Assembly (NCBI GenBank): GCA_016793465.1
Contig: JAEUJW010000039.1
Coordinates: 124,001 to 188,000 of the forward strand
DNA: 64,000 nucleotides
Source of the DNA: Myxococcales bacterium
GTDB lineage: Bacteria; Myxococcota; Polyangia; Nannocystales; Nannocystaceae
Direction of reading: 5' to 3'
In this document: positions 39,793-47,604 of the stretch, one piece after another
Layout of the letters: each line of letters begins with the position of its first letter
How positions within the stretch are numbered: position 1 is the stretch's first letter
The notes under the pieces: generated by a model
The model's input: the letters and a program-made list of their open reading frames with translations, nothing else
Database searches by the model: none
Told to the model about the DNA's origin: nothing
Translations under genes and position numbers: made by a program

Positions 39793-42579
39793 TCACTCGA
39801 TCTCGACGAGGCCCGGGAGCAGCGTGAGGGCGTTGTCGGGGGGGAGGAAGAGGAGGCTGAGGGGGAGGCGGGCGAGGGCGCTGGTGATGGCGATCGGGAG
39901 GTCGGCCGCCTGTTTGGCCTGCTGGCGGGCGGTGAGCCTGGCGCGCAGGCCCCGGTCGCCCTTGTCGGGCATGACCTGGTCGAGCAGGAGGTCGACCAGG
40001 CGGCGCGGGCGGGGGAACACGCGCAGCTCGAGGTCGCGTTTGGCGGGGATGCCGGCGCGGGTCTTTAACTCTGCGACGGCCTCGTGGAGGCCGCCGTGGA
40101 GGTCCACGAGGCGCGCGGCCTTCGCGTCGGTGCCGCTGTAGACGTGGCCGCGGCCGAGCTGGTCGACCTGGTCGAGCGTCATCTTGCGGTTGTCGGCGAC
40201 GCGCTGGCGGAACAGGTCGTAGACGCGGCGCATGGTCGCGTCGATGCGGGCGCGCTGGTCGTCGGTGTAGGGCTTGTAGAGCGAGGCGATGTCGCCGTTC
40301 TTGCCGCGCTGGAAGGTGTGCGTCGAGATGCCGAGCCTGGCCAGCAGGCCCGAGAGGTCGAAGTGCAGGCTGACCACGCCGATCGATCCGGTCAGCGTGG
40401 TGGGCTGGGCGAAGATCGTCGGGGCGCCCATGCTGACGTAATAACCGCCCGAGGCCGCGAGGTCGCCCATCGACACGTTGATCGGCGGGCTGCGCTTCGG
40501 ATTCTTTAAATATGCATCGTGGGTGCGCTGGACCTCGCGCCAGATCAGGTCGCTGGCGAGGGCGCTGCCGCCGGGGCTGTTGACGCGCAGGACGATGCCC
40601 TTGCACATCGGGTCGCCGCGCAGGGTGCGGAGCTGCTGCAGGATCGTGTCGCCGCCGGTGAACTGGATGTTCAGCAGCGGGATCGTGCGGTTCTCGCCGT
40701 CGATGATGGTGCCCTCGACGACGACCACGGCGATGTAGGGGGCGACCGACCAGGTCTGCGGCTCGGGGCTGGTGTCCTCGAACCTGGCGAACTTGACGCT
40801 GGCGCCGACGGCGTCGCCGATCGCGCCGATGACCTCGTCGCGGTGCACGATCTTGTCGACGAGCTTGCGCCGCAGCGCCTGGTCGGGGCCGTGGGGGCTG
40901 TCGTCGAGCAGGCCGGCGGCGTCGCCCTTGCCGAGGCCGCGGGCCTGGGCCACGTCGGTGACGATGACGTCGTAGGTGTCCGCGAGCAGGGCGTCGCGCT
41001 GGGCCTTGTCGGCGTCGCTCGGGCCGGTCTGCGTGAACGGCTCGTGGGCGCTCTTGTACTCGGCGATGTGCAGGCCCTCGGCGCGCACGCCGAGCTTGTC
41101 GAGCGTGCCCTTGAAGTACAGCGTGGTGGCGCTGAGGCCGTAGGTCGCGAGCTCGCCGGCGGGGTGGATGAAGACCTGCTCGGCGACGCTGGCGAGGTAG
41201 TAGTCCTTCAGACCGCCGTCCTCGAGGTAGGCGAACACGTGGCCGCCGGCGTTGCGGATGCGGACGAGGGCCTGGCGGAGCTCCTGCAAGGAGGCCCAGC
41301 CGAGCCTGGTGGCGCGGGTGTCGAGCAGGAGGATCGCGCGCTCGCCGCCCCTCTCGGCCCGCTCGAGGCGCTGCAGGGTGCTGATGAGGGCGCGCTCGCT
41401 GCGGACGCTCGAGAGGTCGATGCGCTCGGCGTCGACGAGGCGCGGCCAGAACACGCGGCCCTGGCGCGCGCTGCTGAAGCGGGCGGCCAGGCCGAAGCCG
41501 TCGACGGCGTCGGACAGGCCGGCGTGGATGCCGCCGCGCACGCTGACCATGTCCCAGGCGACGGCGAGCTGGACGGCGCCGCGGATGCGTTTGATCTTCT
41601 CGCGGATCTGGTAGGTCGCGGGGTCGAGCACGGTGGCGGCGACCTGCTCGAGCTCGGCGGCCAGCTCGAGGCCCTGCCAGCGCACGGCCAGGCGGGCGCG
41701 GGGGAACACGCCGAAGTCGTTGAAGCGCTGGGGCTCGATGTCGGGGGCGCCGCGCCAGCGCGACTTGAGGCCGCCGGCGAGCTCGAGCAGGCGGGTGCCG
41801 AGCGGGCGCACCGCGAGCTCGCCGGTGATCGCCAGCTCCTGCGGGAGGCCGCCGTCGGCGGTGAGGTCGGCGGGGCCGAGGCGGCCGACCACGCCGAGCG
41901 AGGCGTAGTTGCGCAGGCGCAGCATGAGGCCGAGGTCGAGGTCGGGGCGGCGCAGGTTGCCGTTGTCGGTCAGCCAGTGCACGCCGAGGCCGAACGACCC
42001 GAAGCGGCCGTCGCCGCCGGCGAGCGCGAACGAGACCTTGGTGAACGGCACGTTGCGCCACGCGAGCGCGTCGTAGTAGCCGCCCTGGAAGCCGGGCGTG
42101 ACGCGCTGGACGCCGATGCCGGCGGCGAAGCCGAGGCCGAGGTTGAGCGAGAGGAAGCCGCCGAGGCCGCCGCCGCGGGTGAACGGGGAGGTCGAGCGGT
42201 AGCCCTGGAGGACGAGGTCGAGGCCCTTGACGCCGGACAGTAGCGCCGGGTTGAGCTCGATGCTGCTGGCGTCGCCCTGGCCGCTGTAGTCCTTGACCGG
42301 GCGGTCGACGCCGTCGCTGGCGGCGCGGTCGAGCGCGACCGGCTCCTGGGCGCCGGCGCCGGCGGGGGCGAGCAGGGCGGCGAGGGCGGCGAGCACCAGC
42401 GGGCTGCGGCGACCTGGCCGCGAGGACAGGCGCGGCGTCGCGGCCAGTGGTTCGCGATCTGGCCGCGGGGACAGGCGCGGCGCGAGGGCCGGCGCCGGTT
42501 CGCGACCTGGCCGTCGGGACAGGCGGGCGGTCGCCGTGCGCGACGGATCGTGACCTGGCTCCTGGGGCAGGTGGATCAT
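39793..42579 (-). CDS. Second beta-barrel/SppA fusion protease
   Basis: 928 residues from an ATG overlapping the GroES-like stop (ATGA). An unusual leader of about 55 residues with three RLSxRPxRE repeats precedes the hydrophobic signal (SPLVLAALAALLAPAGAGA). The beta-rich domain (about 80-390) starts with IELNPALLSGVKG, again with the 'NPA' motif. The SppA part has Lys in AEYKSAHEPF and Ser in DLAASGGYYVSMG, so the dyad is intact; the intervening VLRVNSPGGSALASD is the family's GG motif. It is a paralogue of 28233-30923 with the same architecture, retained in a different operon. It probably cleaves signal-peptide remnants or misfolded envelope proteins. Confidence 0.82.
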   Translation of the reverse strand: MIHLPQEPGHDPSRTATARLSRRPGREPAPALAPRLSPRPDREPLAATPRLSSRPGRRSPLVLAALAALLAPAGAGAQEPVALDRAASDGVDRPVKDYSGQGDASSIELNPALLSGVKGLDLVLQGYRSTSPFTRGGGLGGFLSLNLGLGFAAGIGVQRVTPGFQGGYYDALAWRNVPFTKVSFALAGGDGRFGSFGLGVHWLTDNGNLRRPDLDLGLMLRLRNYASLGVVGRLGPADLTADGGLPQELAITGELAVRPLGTRLLELAGGLKSRWRGAPDIEPQRFNDFGVFPRARLAVRWQGLELAAELEQVAATVLDPATYQIREKIKRIRGAVQLAVAWDMVSVRGGIHAGLSDAVDGFGLAARFSSARQGRVFWPRLVDAERIDLSSVRSERALISTLQRLERAERGGERAILLLDTRATRLGWASLQELRQALVRIRNAGGHVFAYLEDGGLKDYYLASVAEQVFIHPAGELATYGLSATTLYFKGTLDKLGVRAEGLHIAEYKSAHEPFTQTGPSDADKAQRDALLADTYDVIVTDVAQARGLGKGDAAGLLDDSPHGPDQALRRKLVDKIVHRDEVIGAIGDAVGASVKFARFEDTSPEPQTWSVAPYIAVVVVEGTIIDGENRTIPLLNIQFTGGDTILQQLRTLRGDPMCKGIVLRVNSPGGSALASDLIWREVQRTHDAYLKNPKRSPPINVSMGDLAASGGYYVSMGAPTIFAQPTTLTGSIGVVSLHFDLSGLLARLGISTHTFQRGKNGDIASLYKPYTDDQRARIDATMRRVYDLFRQRVADNRKMTLDQVDQLGRGHVYSGTDAKAARLVDLHGGLHEAVAELKTRAGIPAKRDLELRVFPRPRRLVDLLLDQVMPDKGDRGLRARLTARQQAKQAADLPIAITSALARLPLSLLFLPPDNALTLLPGLVEIE
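42410..42572. repeat. Imperfect 45-48 bp repeat in the sppA-like leader
   Basis: CGACCTGGCCGCGAGGACAG-like units begin near 42410, 42455, 42503 and 42550. They are in frame and encode the RLSxRPxRE leader repeats. The last unit is diverged. Confidence 0.6.
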
Positions 42580-43022
42580 TGCAGGTGGTCTTCCGAGATG
42601 ATGTCGACGATGGCGAGCACGTGGCGCACGGACAGCAGGCGCAGGGTGTCGTCCCACGGCACGGTGACGCCCTGGTCCTTGGCGAACAGCACCTGGGCGC
42701 CGACGGGGATGCCGCTGACGTTCTCGCCGAGGTCGGGTTTGTCGTCGTCGTCGTCCTCGCCGTCGTCGACCACGTAGGTCGACTTCGGCATGGTGCGCGC
42801 GACCTCGACGACCTCGCCGAGCAGGGCCTCGCTGTGGCTGTCCTTGGCGCCGGCGGGCAGGTACAGGCCGCTCTCGGAGCGGTCGGGGCCTTTGATCAGG
42901 CGCACGAGCACGCGCGGACCGAGCGGCTGGATGTGCCGCGAGACCTTGGCGGGGCGGGCGATGTCGGGGGCGACGATCTCGGGGCCGTCATCGGGTCGCT
43001 TCGGGCGCGGCTTGTTCGACAT
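42576..43022 (-). CDS. GroES-like co-chaperonin with acidic insertion
   Basis: 148 residues, against about 95 for GroES. The Cpn10 core is recognisable: IQPLGPRVLVRLIKG, the mobile-loop region DRSESGLYLPAGAKD, LLGEVVEVA, and the ending VRHVLAIVDI. A 35-residue N-terminal extension and an acidic insertion (DDGEDDDDDKPDLGE) are added. No GroEL gene is adjacent. It heads the coupled operon of barrel/SppA, ATPase, TOPRIM-like and M16 genes. It may be a specialised co-chaperonin or a structural relative that does not cap GroEL. Confidence 0.75.
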   Translation of the reverse strand: MSNKPRPKRPDDGPEIVAPDIARPAKVSRHIQPLGPRVLVRLIKGPDRSESGLYLPAGAKDSHSEALLGEVVEVARTMPKSTYVVDDGEDDDDDKPDLGENVSGIPVGAQVLFAKDQGVTVPWDDTLRLLSVRHVLAIVDIISEDHLQ

Positions 43023-43030
43023 TGACCGCG

Positions 43031-43036
43031 GTTATA
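43031..43036 (-). promoter_or_regulatory. Start-proximal -10-like hexamer TATAAC
   Basis: TATAAC on the minus strand lies 8 nt before the ATG at 43022. It would drive the five-gene operon down to 34612. No heat-shock CIRCE element is seen in 43023-43227. Confidence 0.45.
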
Positions 43037-43215
43037 CCCGAGTCGCGCGCGGAGAACCGCGGCCGCGCGCCGGCCGGCGCGGTGGAAACGGGCGCGGAGT
43101 CGTGAGGCGAGTCAACGATCGGCGGCGCGTGCTCGCGGTACGCGGGCAGCGGCGGGCAGGTCTGCCTGTGCGCGTCGCGCGCGGACGAAACTTGCGGGGT
43201 CGACTCGGCGGGCCG

Positions 43216-43221
43216 TACGAT
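43216..43221 (+). promoter_or_regulatory. Start-proximal -10-like hexamer TACGAT
   Basis: TACGAT ends 6 nt before the ATG at 43228; TTGCGG lies 18 bp upstream as a weak -35 match. Confidence 0.45.
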
Positions 43222-43227
43222 GCGCCG

Positions 43228-43614
43228 ATGGACCGTTTGAAGATCCCGTCGCTGGCGCTGTTGGGGCTGAGCCTGGTGTCGTGCAAGGACGACGCCGAGG
43301 ACTCGATCGTGGGCACGTGGGACGCGACCATGCTCGGCGACCTGAAGGTCCCGGGGGTCTCGCCCGACGAGGGCTACATGTTCTCGATCGACATGGTGAT
43401 CGAGGACGACCTGCAGGGGACGTACAACTTCCGGGCGATGTACGACGGCGAGGAGGAGGTCGGCACCTACGCGATCACGGTCGACGACTCGATGGCGCCG
43501 CGCTTCACGATCGACATCCCGGAGGTCAACAACAAGCTGAGCTGCACGCTCAGCGGGCGCGACCTCGAGTGCAAGGACCTCGAGGACACGCTCTACAAGT
43601 TCAAGAAGCGCTGA
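43228..43614 (+). CDS. Small lipocalin-like lipoprotein
   Basis: 128 residues. Leader IPSLALLGLSLVSC ends in a lipobox Cys. The mature part begins KDDAEDSIVGTWDATMLGD, and WDAT/GTW with later YNFRAMYDGEEEVGTYAI and SCTLSGRDLECKD has the alternating-strand pattern of small lipocalin-like '(S)IVGTW' lipoproteins. Two Cys may form a disulfide. Monocistronic, divergent from the GroES-like operon and convergent with the vWA gene 9 nt downstream. Ligand unknown. Confidence 0.65.
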   Translation: MDRLKIPSLALLGLSLVSCKDDAEDSIVGTWDATMLGDLKVPGVSPDEGYMFSIDMVIEDDLQGTYNFRAMYDGEEEVGTYAITVDDSMAPRFTIDIPEVNNKLSCTLSGRDLECKDLEDTLYKFKKR

Positions 43615-43623
43615 GGCGCCGGG

Positions 43624-46056
43624 TCACGGGAGGCCGAGGCGGCGGCGCAGCAGGACCTCGCCGCCGAGGCCGAGCAGGACCAGGAGGAGGGCCCACGGGC
43701 CGTCCCACAGGGGCACGGCCCGGCGGCTGTCGACGCGCAGGCCGGGGCCCTCGGCGCCGAGGTCGGCGAGCGGGAGCGTCGCGGGCAGGCGGTCGCCGTC
43801 GCGGGCGACGAGGGCGGCGCCGCCGGTGGCCGCGGCGAGGCCGGCGAGGCGGCGCTCGCCCGGGTCGGCGTCGACGAGCGCGAGCTCCTGGCCGGGCTCC
43901 TGGACCAGGAACACGCGGCGCGCGCGGGCGGCGTCGGCGTCGCTGCCGACCTGGTCCTTGGTTCCTGTCCGCCAGGCCAGGGCCTCGTAGGCGCCGACCT
44001 GCAGGCCGCGTTGCAGGGTCTCGCTGGCGCGGCCGAGGGCGTCGGTGGTCCATGTCCCTTCGGACAGGAGGAAGGTCGGCGGGCCGAGCTTGCTCGCGGG
44101 GTCGGCGGGCGGCGCGGCGATCGCGGGCTCGCCGGCGCCGAGCGGGCGGACCTGCCAGGCGAGCGGGACGTCGGGCTCGGGGGCGTAGCTGGGGGTGAGC
44201 GCGGCGGCGCGGAGGGTCACCGGATCGCCGACGAGGTAGGCGGGGCGATCGGTCTCGAGGGTCAGGCGCTCGGCGGCGGCGTCGCGCAGCAGCCAGCGGA
44301 TCGCGCCGAGCCACAGCAGGTCGTAGGGGCGGGCGCCGTCGACGAAGGGCAGGCCGCCGGCGAAGCCGAGGCGCCAGGTGGCGCCGGTCGCGAGCACGAG
44401 GCTGCGGCCGCGGGCGGGCTCGGCGATGGCGAGCAGCGGGGCGCCGCCGGGGTGGGTGAGCAGCACGGCGGTGCCGATGTCCTCGGCGTGGCGGGCCAGC
44501 TTGACGGGGTTGTGGCTGTCGAGCGCGGGCAGCTCGGACCAGTCGCCGAGGCCGCTGCTGGCCAGCCAGGCGGTGATCGGGTGGCGGCGGCCGGCGTCGG
44601 TCAGCTGCGGGCGGTAGGCGTCGGTCGAGAGGCCGGTCGGCGCGCGCGTGTCGACGGGCAGGTGGGCCGCGAGCGGGCCGACGTAGTCGCCGGTGGCGAG
44701 GCCCATGTCGCCGCCGATGACCACGAGGGCGCCGCCGTCGTCGACGTAGCTGGCGACGTCGGCCATGTACTGGCCGACCTGGTGGTTGAGGGCGTCGAAG
44801 TTGTGGAGGATGACGAGGTCGAACGAGCCGAGCTGCTCCTTGAACAGCTCGTCGGTGGGGAAGGCGATCAGGCTCAGCGGGGCGCTGGGGTCCTCGCGGT
44901 CGGCGTCGTCGACGCTGCGGAGGATGTAGTACGAGAGCAGCTCGACGTTGGGGTCGCGGCCGAGCAGCGTGCGCAGGGCGCGGACGTCCCAGTCGGGGCG
45001 GCCGGCGACGTGCAGCACGCGGACCTTGTCGCGCAGGACCTTGACGACGAACGCGCGGCGGTTGTTGGCGGCGGTGGCCTCGCCGCGCAGCGGGGTCGCG
45101 GCGATCTCGTAGACGAACTGGCCCACGCGATCGGGCGCGACCTCGAAGCGGGCGGTGACCGGCTCGCCGTCGCCGCCGAGGGTCACGCGGGTGGTCGCGA
45201 CCGCGGCGCCGTCGCGGCGCAGCGTGACCTCGGCGTCGGCGCCGGCGTAGCCGTGGGCCACGAGGTCGGCGCTGAACTCGGCGACGTTCTCGACGAACGC
45301 GAACTCGCCGGCGCGCAGGCCGGCGACCGCGAGGTCGCGGATCGCGGGGGCGCCGGCGCTGACGGTGGTGATCGGCACGCCGAGCGCGCGGGCGGTCAGG
45401 AGCAGCGGGTCCTGGGCGGCCGACTCGGCGGAGGCGCGCGGGTCGTGGGCGTCGAACAGGCCGTCGGACAGCACGACCACGGCGGCCAGCGGGCGCGGGT
45501 CGGCGAGGTCGGACGCGGGGCGATCGTCGGCGGCCAGGCCCGTCGACGACGACAGCTGGGCGAGCGCGCGGGCGAGGTCGGAGGCGGGGCCGCCGGGATC
45601 GACGGCGAGGGTCTCGGCGCCGGGGCCGTCGAGCGGCTCGCTGCGGTCGGCGAAGCTGCGGACCTGGACGGCGAGGCCCTGCTCGCGCCAGGCGGCGCGG
45701 GCGTCGGCGCTGGCGGCCCACACGTCGCGGGCGCGGGCCAGGCGCTCCTGCGCGGGCGCGTCGGGGCGGTCGGCGTCCTGCAGGGCCATCGAGGCGCTGC
45801 GGTCGACGAGCACGACCACGCGCGGGCCGGTCGGGCGCACGGTCTCGTGCGAGACGGTGAGCTCGAGGCCGACGACGAGCAGGCCGAGCAGGCCGAGCGC
45901 GCGCAGGGCGAGCAGGCCGACACGTGTCCCGAGGGACAGGTTGGTGCGCCGCACGGCGCGCACCGACTCGACCAGAGCGAGCGCGACGACGGCGAGCAGG
46001 AGGCCGAGGGCGAGGGGGCCGGGGAGGTAGCCCGCGGTGAGGCGCCAGCGTTCCAC
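43624..46056 (-). CDS. Membrane vWA / glutamine-amidotransferase-like protein
   Basis: 810 residues. Two N-terminal membrane helices (about 13-30 and 46-65) precede a von Willebrand A domain with the MIDAS motif VVVLVDRSASM (Asp85, Ser87, Ser89) and a later VVLSDGLFDAHD. After two beta-sandwich-like segments comes a class I glutamine-amidotransferase-like fold (about 345-540: VRVLHVAGRPDWDVRALRTL, FDLVILHNFDALN, GALVVIGGDMGL) lacking the catalytic Cys. A final membrane helix (about 783-803) ends RRRLGLP. This architecture is that of the N-terminal-BatA-like/vWA membrane proteins next to DUF4159 genes in many Gram-negatives. A MoxR ATPase and DUF58 protein, usual partners, are not in the window. 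Confidence 0.8.
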   Translation of the reverse strand: MERWRLTAGYLPGPLALGLLLAVVALALVESVRAVRRTNLSLGTRVGLLALRALGLLGLLVVGLELTVSHETVRPTGPRVVVLVDRSASMALQDADRPDAPAQERLARARDVWAASADARAAWREQGLAVQVRSFADRSEPLDGPGAETLAVDPGGPASDLARALAQLSSSTGLAADDRPASDLADPRPLAAVVVLSDGLFDAHDPRASAESAAQDPLLLTARALGVPITTVSAGAPAIRDLAVAGLRAGEFAFVENVAEFSADLVAHGYAGADAEVTLRRDGAAVATTRVTLGGDGEPVTARFEVAPDRVGQFVYEIAATPLRGEATAANNRRAFVVKVLRDKVRVLHVAGRPDWDVRALRTLLGRDPNVELLSYYILRSVDDADREDPSAPLSLIAFPTDELFKEQLGSFDLVILHNFDALNHQVGQYMADVASYVDDGGALVVIGGDMGLATGDYVGPLAAHLPVDTRAPTGLSTDAYRPQLTDAGRRHPITAWLASSGLGDWSELPALDSHNPVKLARHAEDIGTAVLLTHPGGAPLLAIAEPARGRSLVLATGATWRLGFAGGLPFVDGARPYDLLWLGAIRWLLRDAAAERLTLETDRPAYLVGDPVTLRAAALTPSYAPEPDVPLAWQVRPLGAGEPAIAAPPADPASKLGPPTFLLSEGTWTTDALGRASETLQRGLQVGAYEALAWRTGTKDQVGSDADAARARRVFLVQEPGQELALVDADPGERRLAGLAAATGGAALVARDGDRLPATLPLADLGAEGPGLRVDSRRAVPLWDGPWALLLVLLGLGGEVLLRRRLGLP

Positions 46057-46065
46057 GGTGCAGGG

Positions 46066-46896
46066 TCAGCGCCAGCGGCGGTGGCGGAGCAGGGTCTCGA
46101 CGTGGGCGCGGTCGGCCTTGTAGTCGGTGCAGGTCGCGTAGAGGAGGATGTTGATGGCGAAGCGGATGGCCCACTCGCGCTGCTCGGGGCCGCCGGGGCT
46201 GCAGGGGTGGGTGTAGAGGCCGTCGGGGCCGCGGGCGAGCGCGCCGCCGAGGTCGTTGCGCACGAGCAGGACCTTCAGGCGGCCCTCCTCCTGGACGCCG
46301 AGGGTGTGATCGTGGGTGCGGGTGCGGCCGACCGGGGCGTCGACGAGGAAGAACGAGCGGTAGAGGACGTGGTCGGCGGCCACGCGCGTGAGGGCGGCGC
46401 CGGGCAGGATGCGGCCGAGCAGGGCGCGCGCGTCGCGTTCGAACCCGGGGTCGGCGCCGCCGTCGGCGGCGTCGAGCACGATCATGCCGCCGAGGTCGAG
46501 GAAGCGGCCGAGCTGCGACTCGGCGGCGGCGCCGAGCGGCGGCAGCGAGCCCTCGCCGGCGATGTAGAGGAAGGGGGTCTCGAACAGGCGCTCGGACGTC
46601 GCGCTGACGACCGCGGGCTCGCGCACCGGCTCGAGGCGGGTCCGCAGGCGCAGCTCGCTGGCCAGCTCGCGCATGGCCCCGGGCCGCGGGTTCCACTTGC
46701 CGGGGTACTGCAGCTGCGGGAGGTCGACCGTGAGCACGTGGGTCGGCTCGCGCCAGCCGAGGTCGAAGCCGGCGAACGGGTCGTCGGGGTCGACGCGCGG
46801 CGGTCGCGACGGCGGCGGGGCGGCGTGCAGCGGGCGGGCCGCGATCGCGGCGAGAGCGGCGGCGCCGCCGAGCCAGGTTCTGCGCGAGGACGCCAC
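46066..46896 (-). CDS. DUF4159 protein with Tat-like signal
   Basis: 276 residues from the GTG at 46896, chosen for the twin-arginine-like leader SSRRTWLGGAAALAAIAA. The mature protein has the DUF4159 pattern: HVLTVDLPQLQYPGKWNPRP, VRLR-like LRLRTRLEPV, LFETPFLYIAGEG, LDLGGMIVLDAADGG, LFRS-like VLYRSFFLVD, and VLLVRNDLGGALA with the ending REWAIRFAINILLYATCTDY. The fold is glutamine-amidotransferase-like. It precedes the vWA gene by 9 nt and the two probably act together in the periplasm and membrane. Its biochemical role is unknown. Confidence 0.8.
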   Translation of the reverse strand: MASSRRTWLGGAAALAAIAARPLHAAPPPSRPPRVDPDDPFAGFDLGWREPTHVLTVDLPQLQYPGKWNPRPGAMRELASELRLRTRLEPVREPAVVSATSERLFETPFLYIAGEGSLPPLGAAAESQLGRFLDLGGMIVLDAADGGADPGFERDARALLGRILPGAALTRVAADHVLYRSFFLVDAPVGRTRTHDHTLGVQEEGRLKVLLVRNDLGGALARGPDGLYTHPCSPGGPEQREWAIRFAINILLYATCTDYKADRAHVETLLRHRRWR

Positions 46897-46905
46897 GGCC
46901 GCGGG

Positions 46906-46911
46906 AGCATA
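46906..46911 (-). promoter_or_regulatory. Start-proximal -10-like hexamer TATGCT
   Basis: TATGCT on the minus strand lies 9 nt before the GTG at 46896; it faces TATCCT at 46942-46947 across a 57-bp divergent spacer. Confidence 0.45.
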
Positions 46912-46941
46912 GCGCAGTTGGCCGGGGCCCTGGGATGCCGT

Positions 46942-46947
46942 TATCCT
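46942..46947 (+). promoter_or_regulatory. Start-proximal -10-like hexamer TATCCT
   Basis: TATCCT ends 6 nt before the GTG at 46954. TTGGCC at 18 bp upstream is a weak -35 match. Confidence 0.45.
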
Positions 46948-46953
46948 GGCGGC

Positions 46954-47604
46954 GTGCGGGGTCGGGGTCGCTGGGCGAGGGCCGGGGCGTGGGCGGCGCT
47001 GGTGGGGCTGGCGGTGGCGGCTCCGCTGCTGGTGCGGGCGGCGTGGGAGGGCCGCGCGGAGCTGCGGGCGGCCGACGAGGCGGCGGCGAACGGGCGGGTC
47101 GATCTCGAGGTCGTGCACCTCGGGCGGGCGGCGCGCTGGCGGGTGCCGATCGCGGGCCACGACGAGGCGGCGCTGGCCCGCCTGATGGCGATCGGCGCGG
47201 CGGCCGAGGCGGATCCGGCGGGCCACGGGCCGCACACGGCGCTGGCGGCCTACCGCGAGGTGCGCTCGGCGTTGCTGGCGACGCGGGGCCTCGCGGTCGC
47301 CGACGCCGAGACCTATGCGGCGGCCAATCGCCGCATCGCGGGACTGATGGCGGGGCAAGAGGCGTTGTTCGAGACGGATCTGTCGGGCACCGGCGCGGCG
47401 GAGGAGCATCACATGCAGCTGCTCGAAAGGTCAGGTGAGACGGCTCCGCCGTGGGCCGCCCTCGTGGGCGTGCTGGCGGTGATCGCCGGCGCGGCGGCGC
47501 TCGCACGCGGGGTGCCGCAGGACGGGCCGGTGCGCCGCGGGCCGCTGGCGGTCCTGGGGGCGCTGGCGCTGGTGTTCGGTTCTCTGGCATGGTGCGGCTG
47601 CTGA
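46954..47604 (+). CDS. Hypothetical three-helix membrane protein
   Basis: 216 residues, GTG start. One N-terminal helix (about 8-27, AGAWAALVGLAVAAPLLVRA) and two C-terminal helices (about 165-182, PPWAALVGVLAVIAGAAAL; about 195-212) flank an extracytoplasmic helical region of about 130 residues (VDLEVVHLGRAARWRVP, ALAAYREVRSALLATRG). No family recognised. The stop overlaps the start of the next lipoprotein gene (TGATG), so the products likely act together at the envelope. Confidence 0.6.
   Translation: MRGRGRWARAGAWAALVGLAVAAPLLVRAAWEGRAELRAADEAAANGRVDLEVVHLGRAARWRVPIAGHDEAALARLMAIGAAAEADPAGHGPHTALAAYREVRSALLATRGLAVADAETYAAANRRIAGLMAGQEALFETDLSGTGAAEEHHMQLLERSGETAPPWAALVGVLAVIAGAAALARGVPQDGPVRRGPLAVLGALALVFGSLAWCGC

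Noticed and set aside
44011..46953. Long plus-strand coding extension before the 46954 gene
   Set aside because: Antisense to vWA/DUF4159; the coding character begins only at the GTG with a signal-like helix at 46954.
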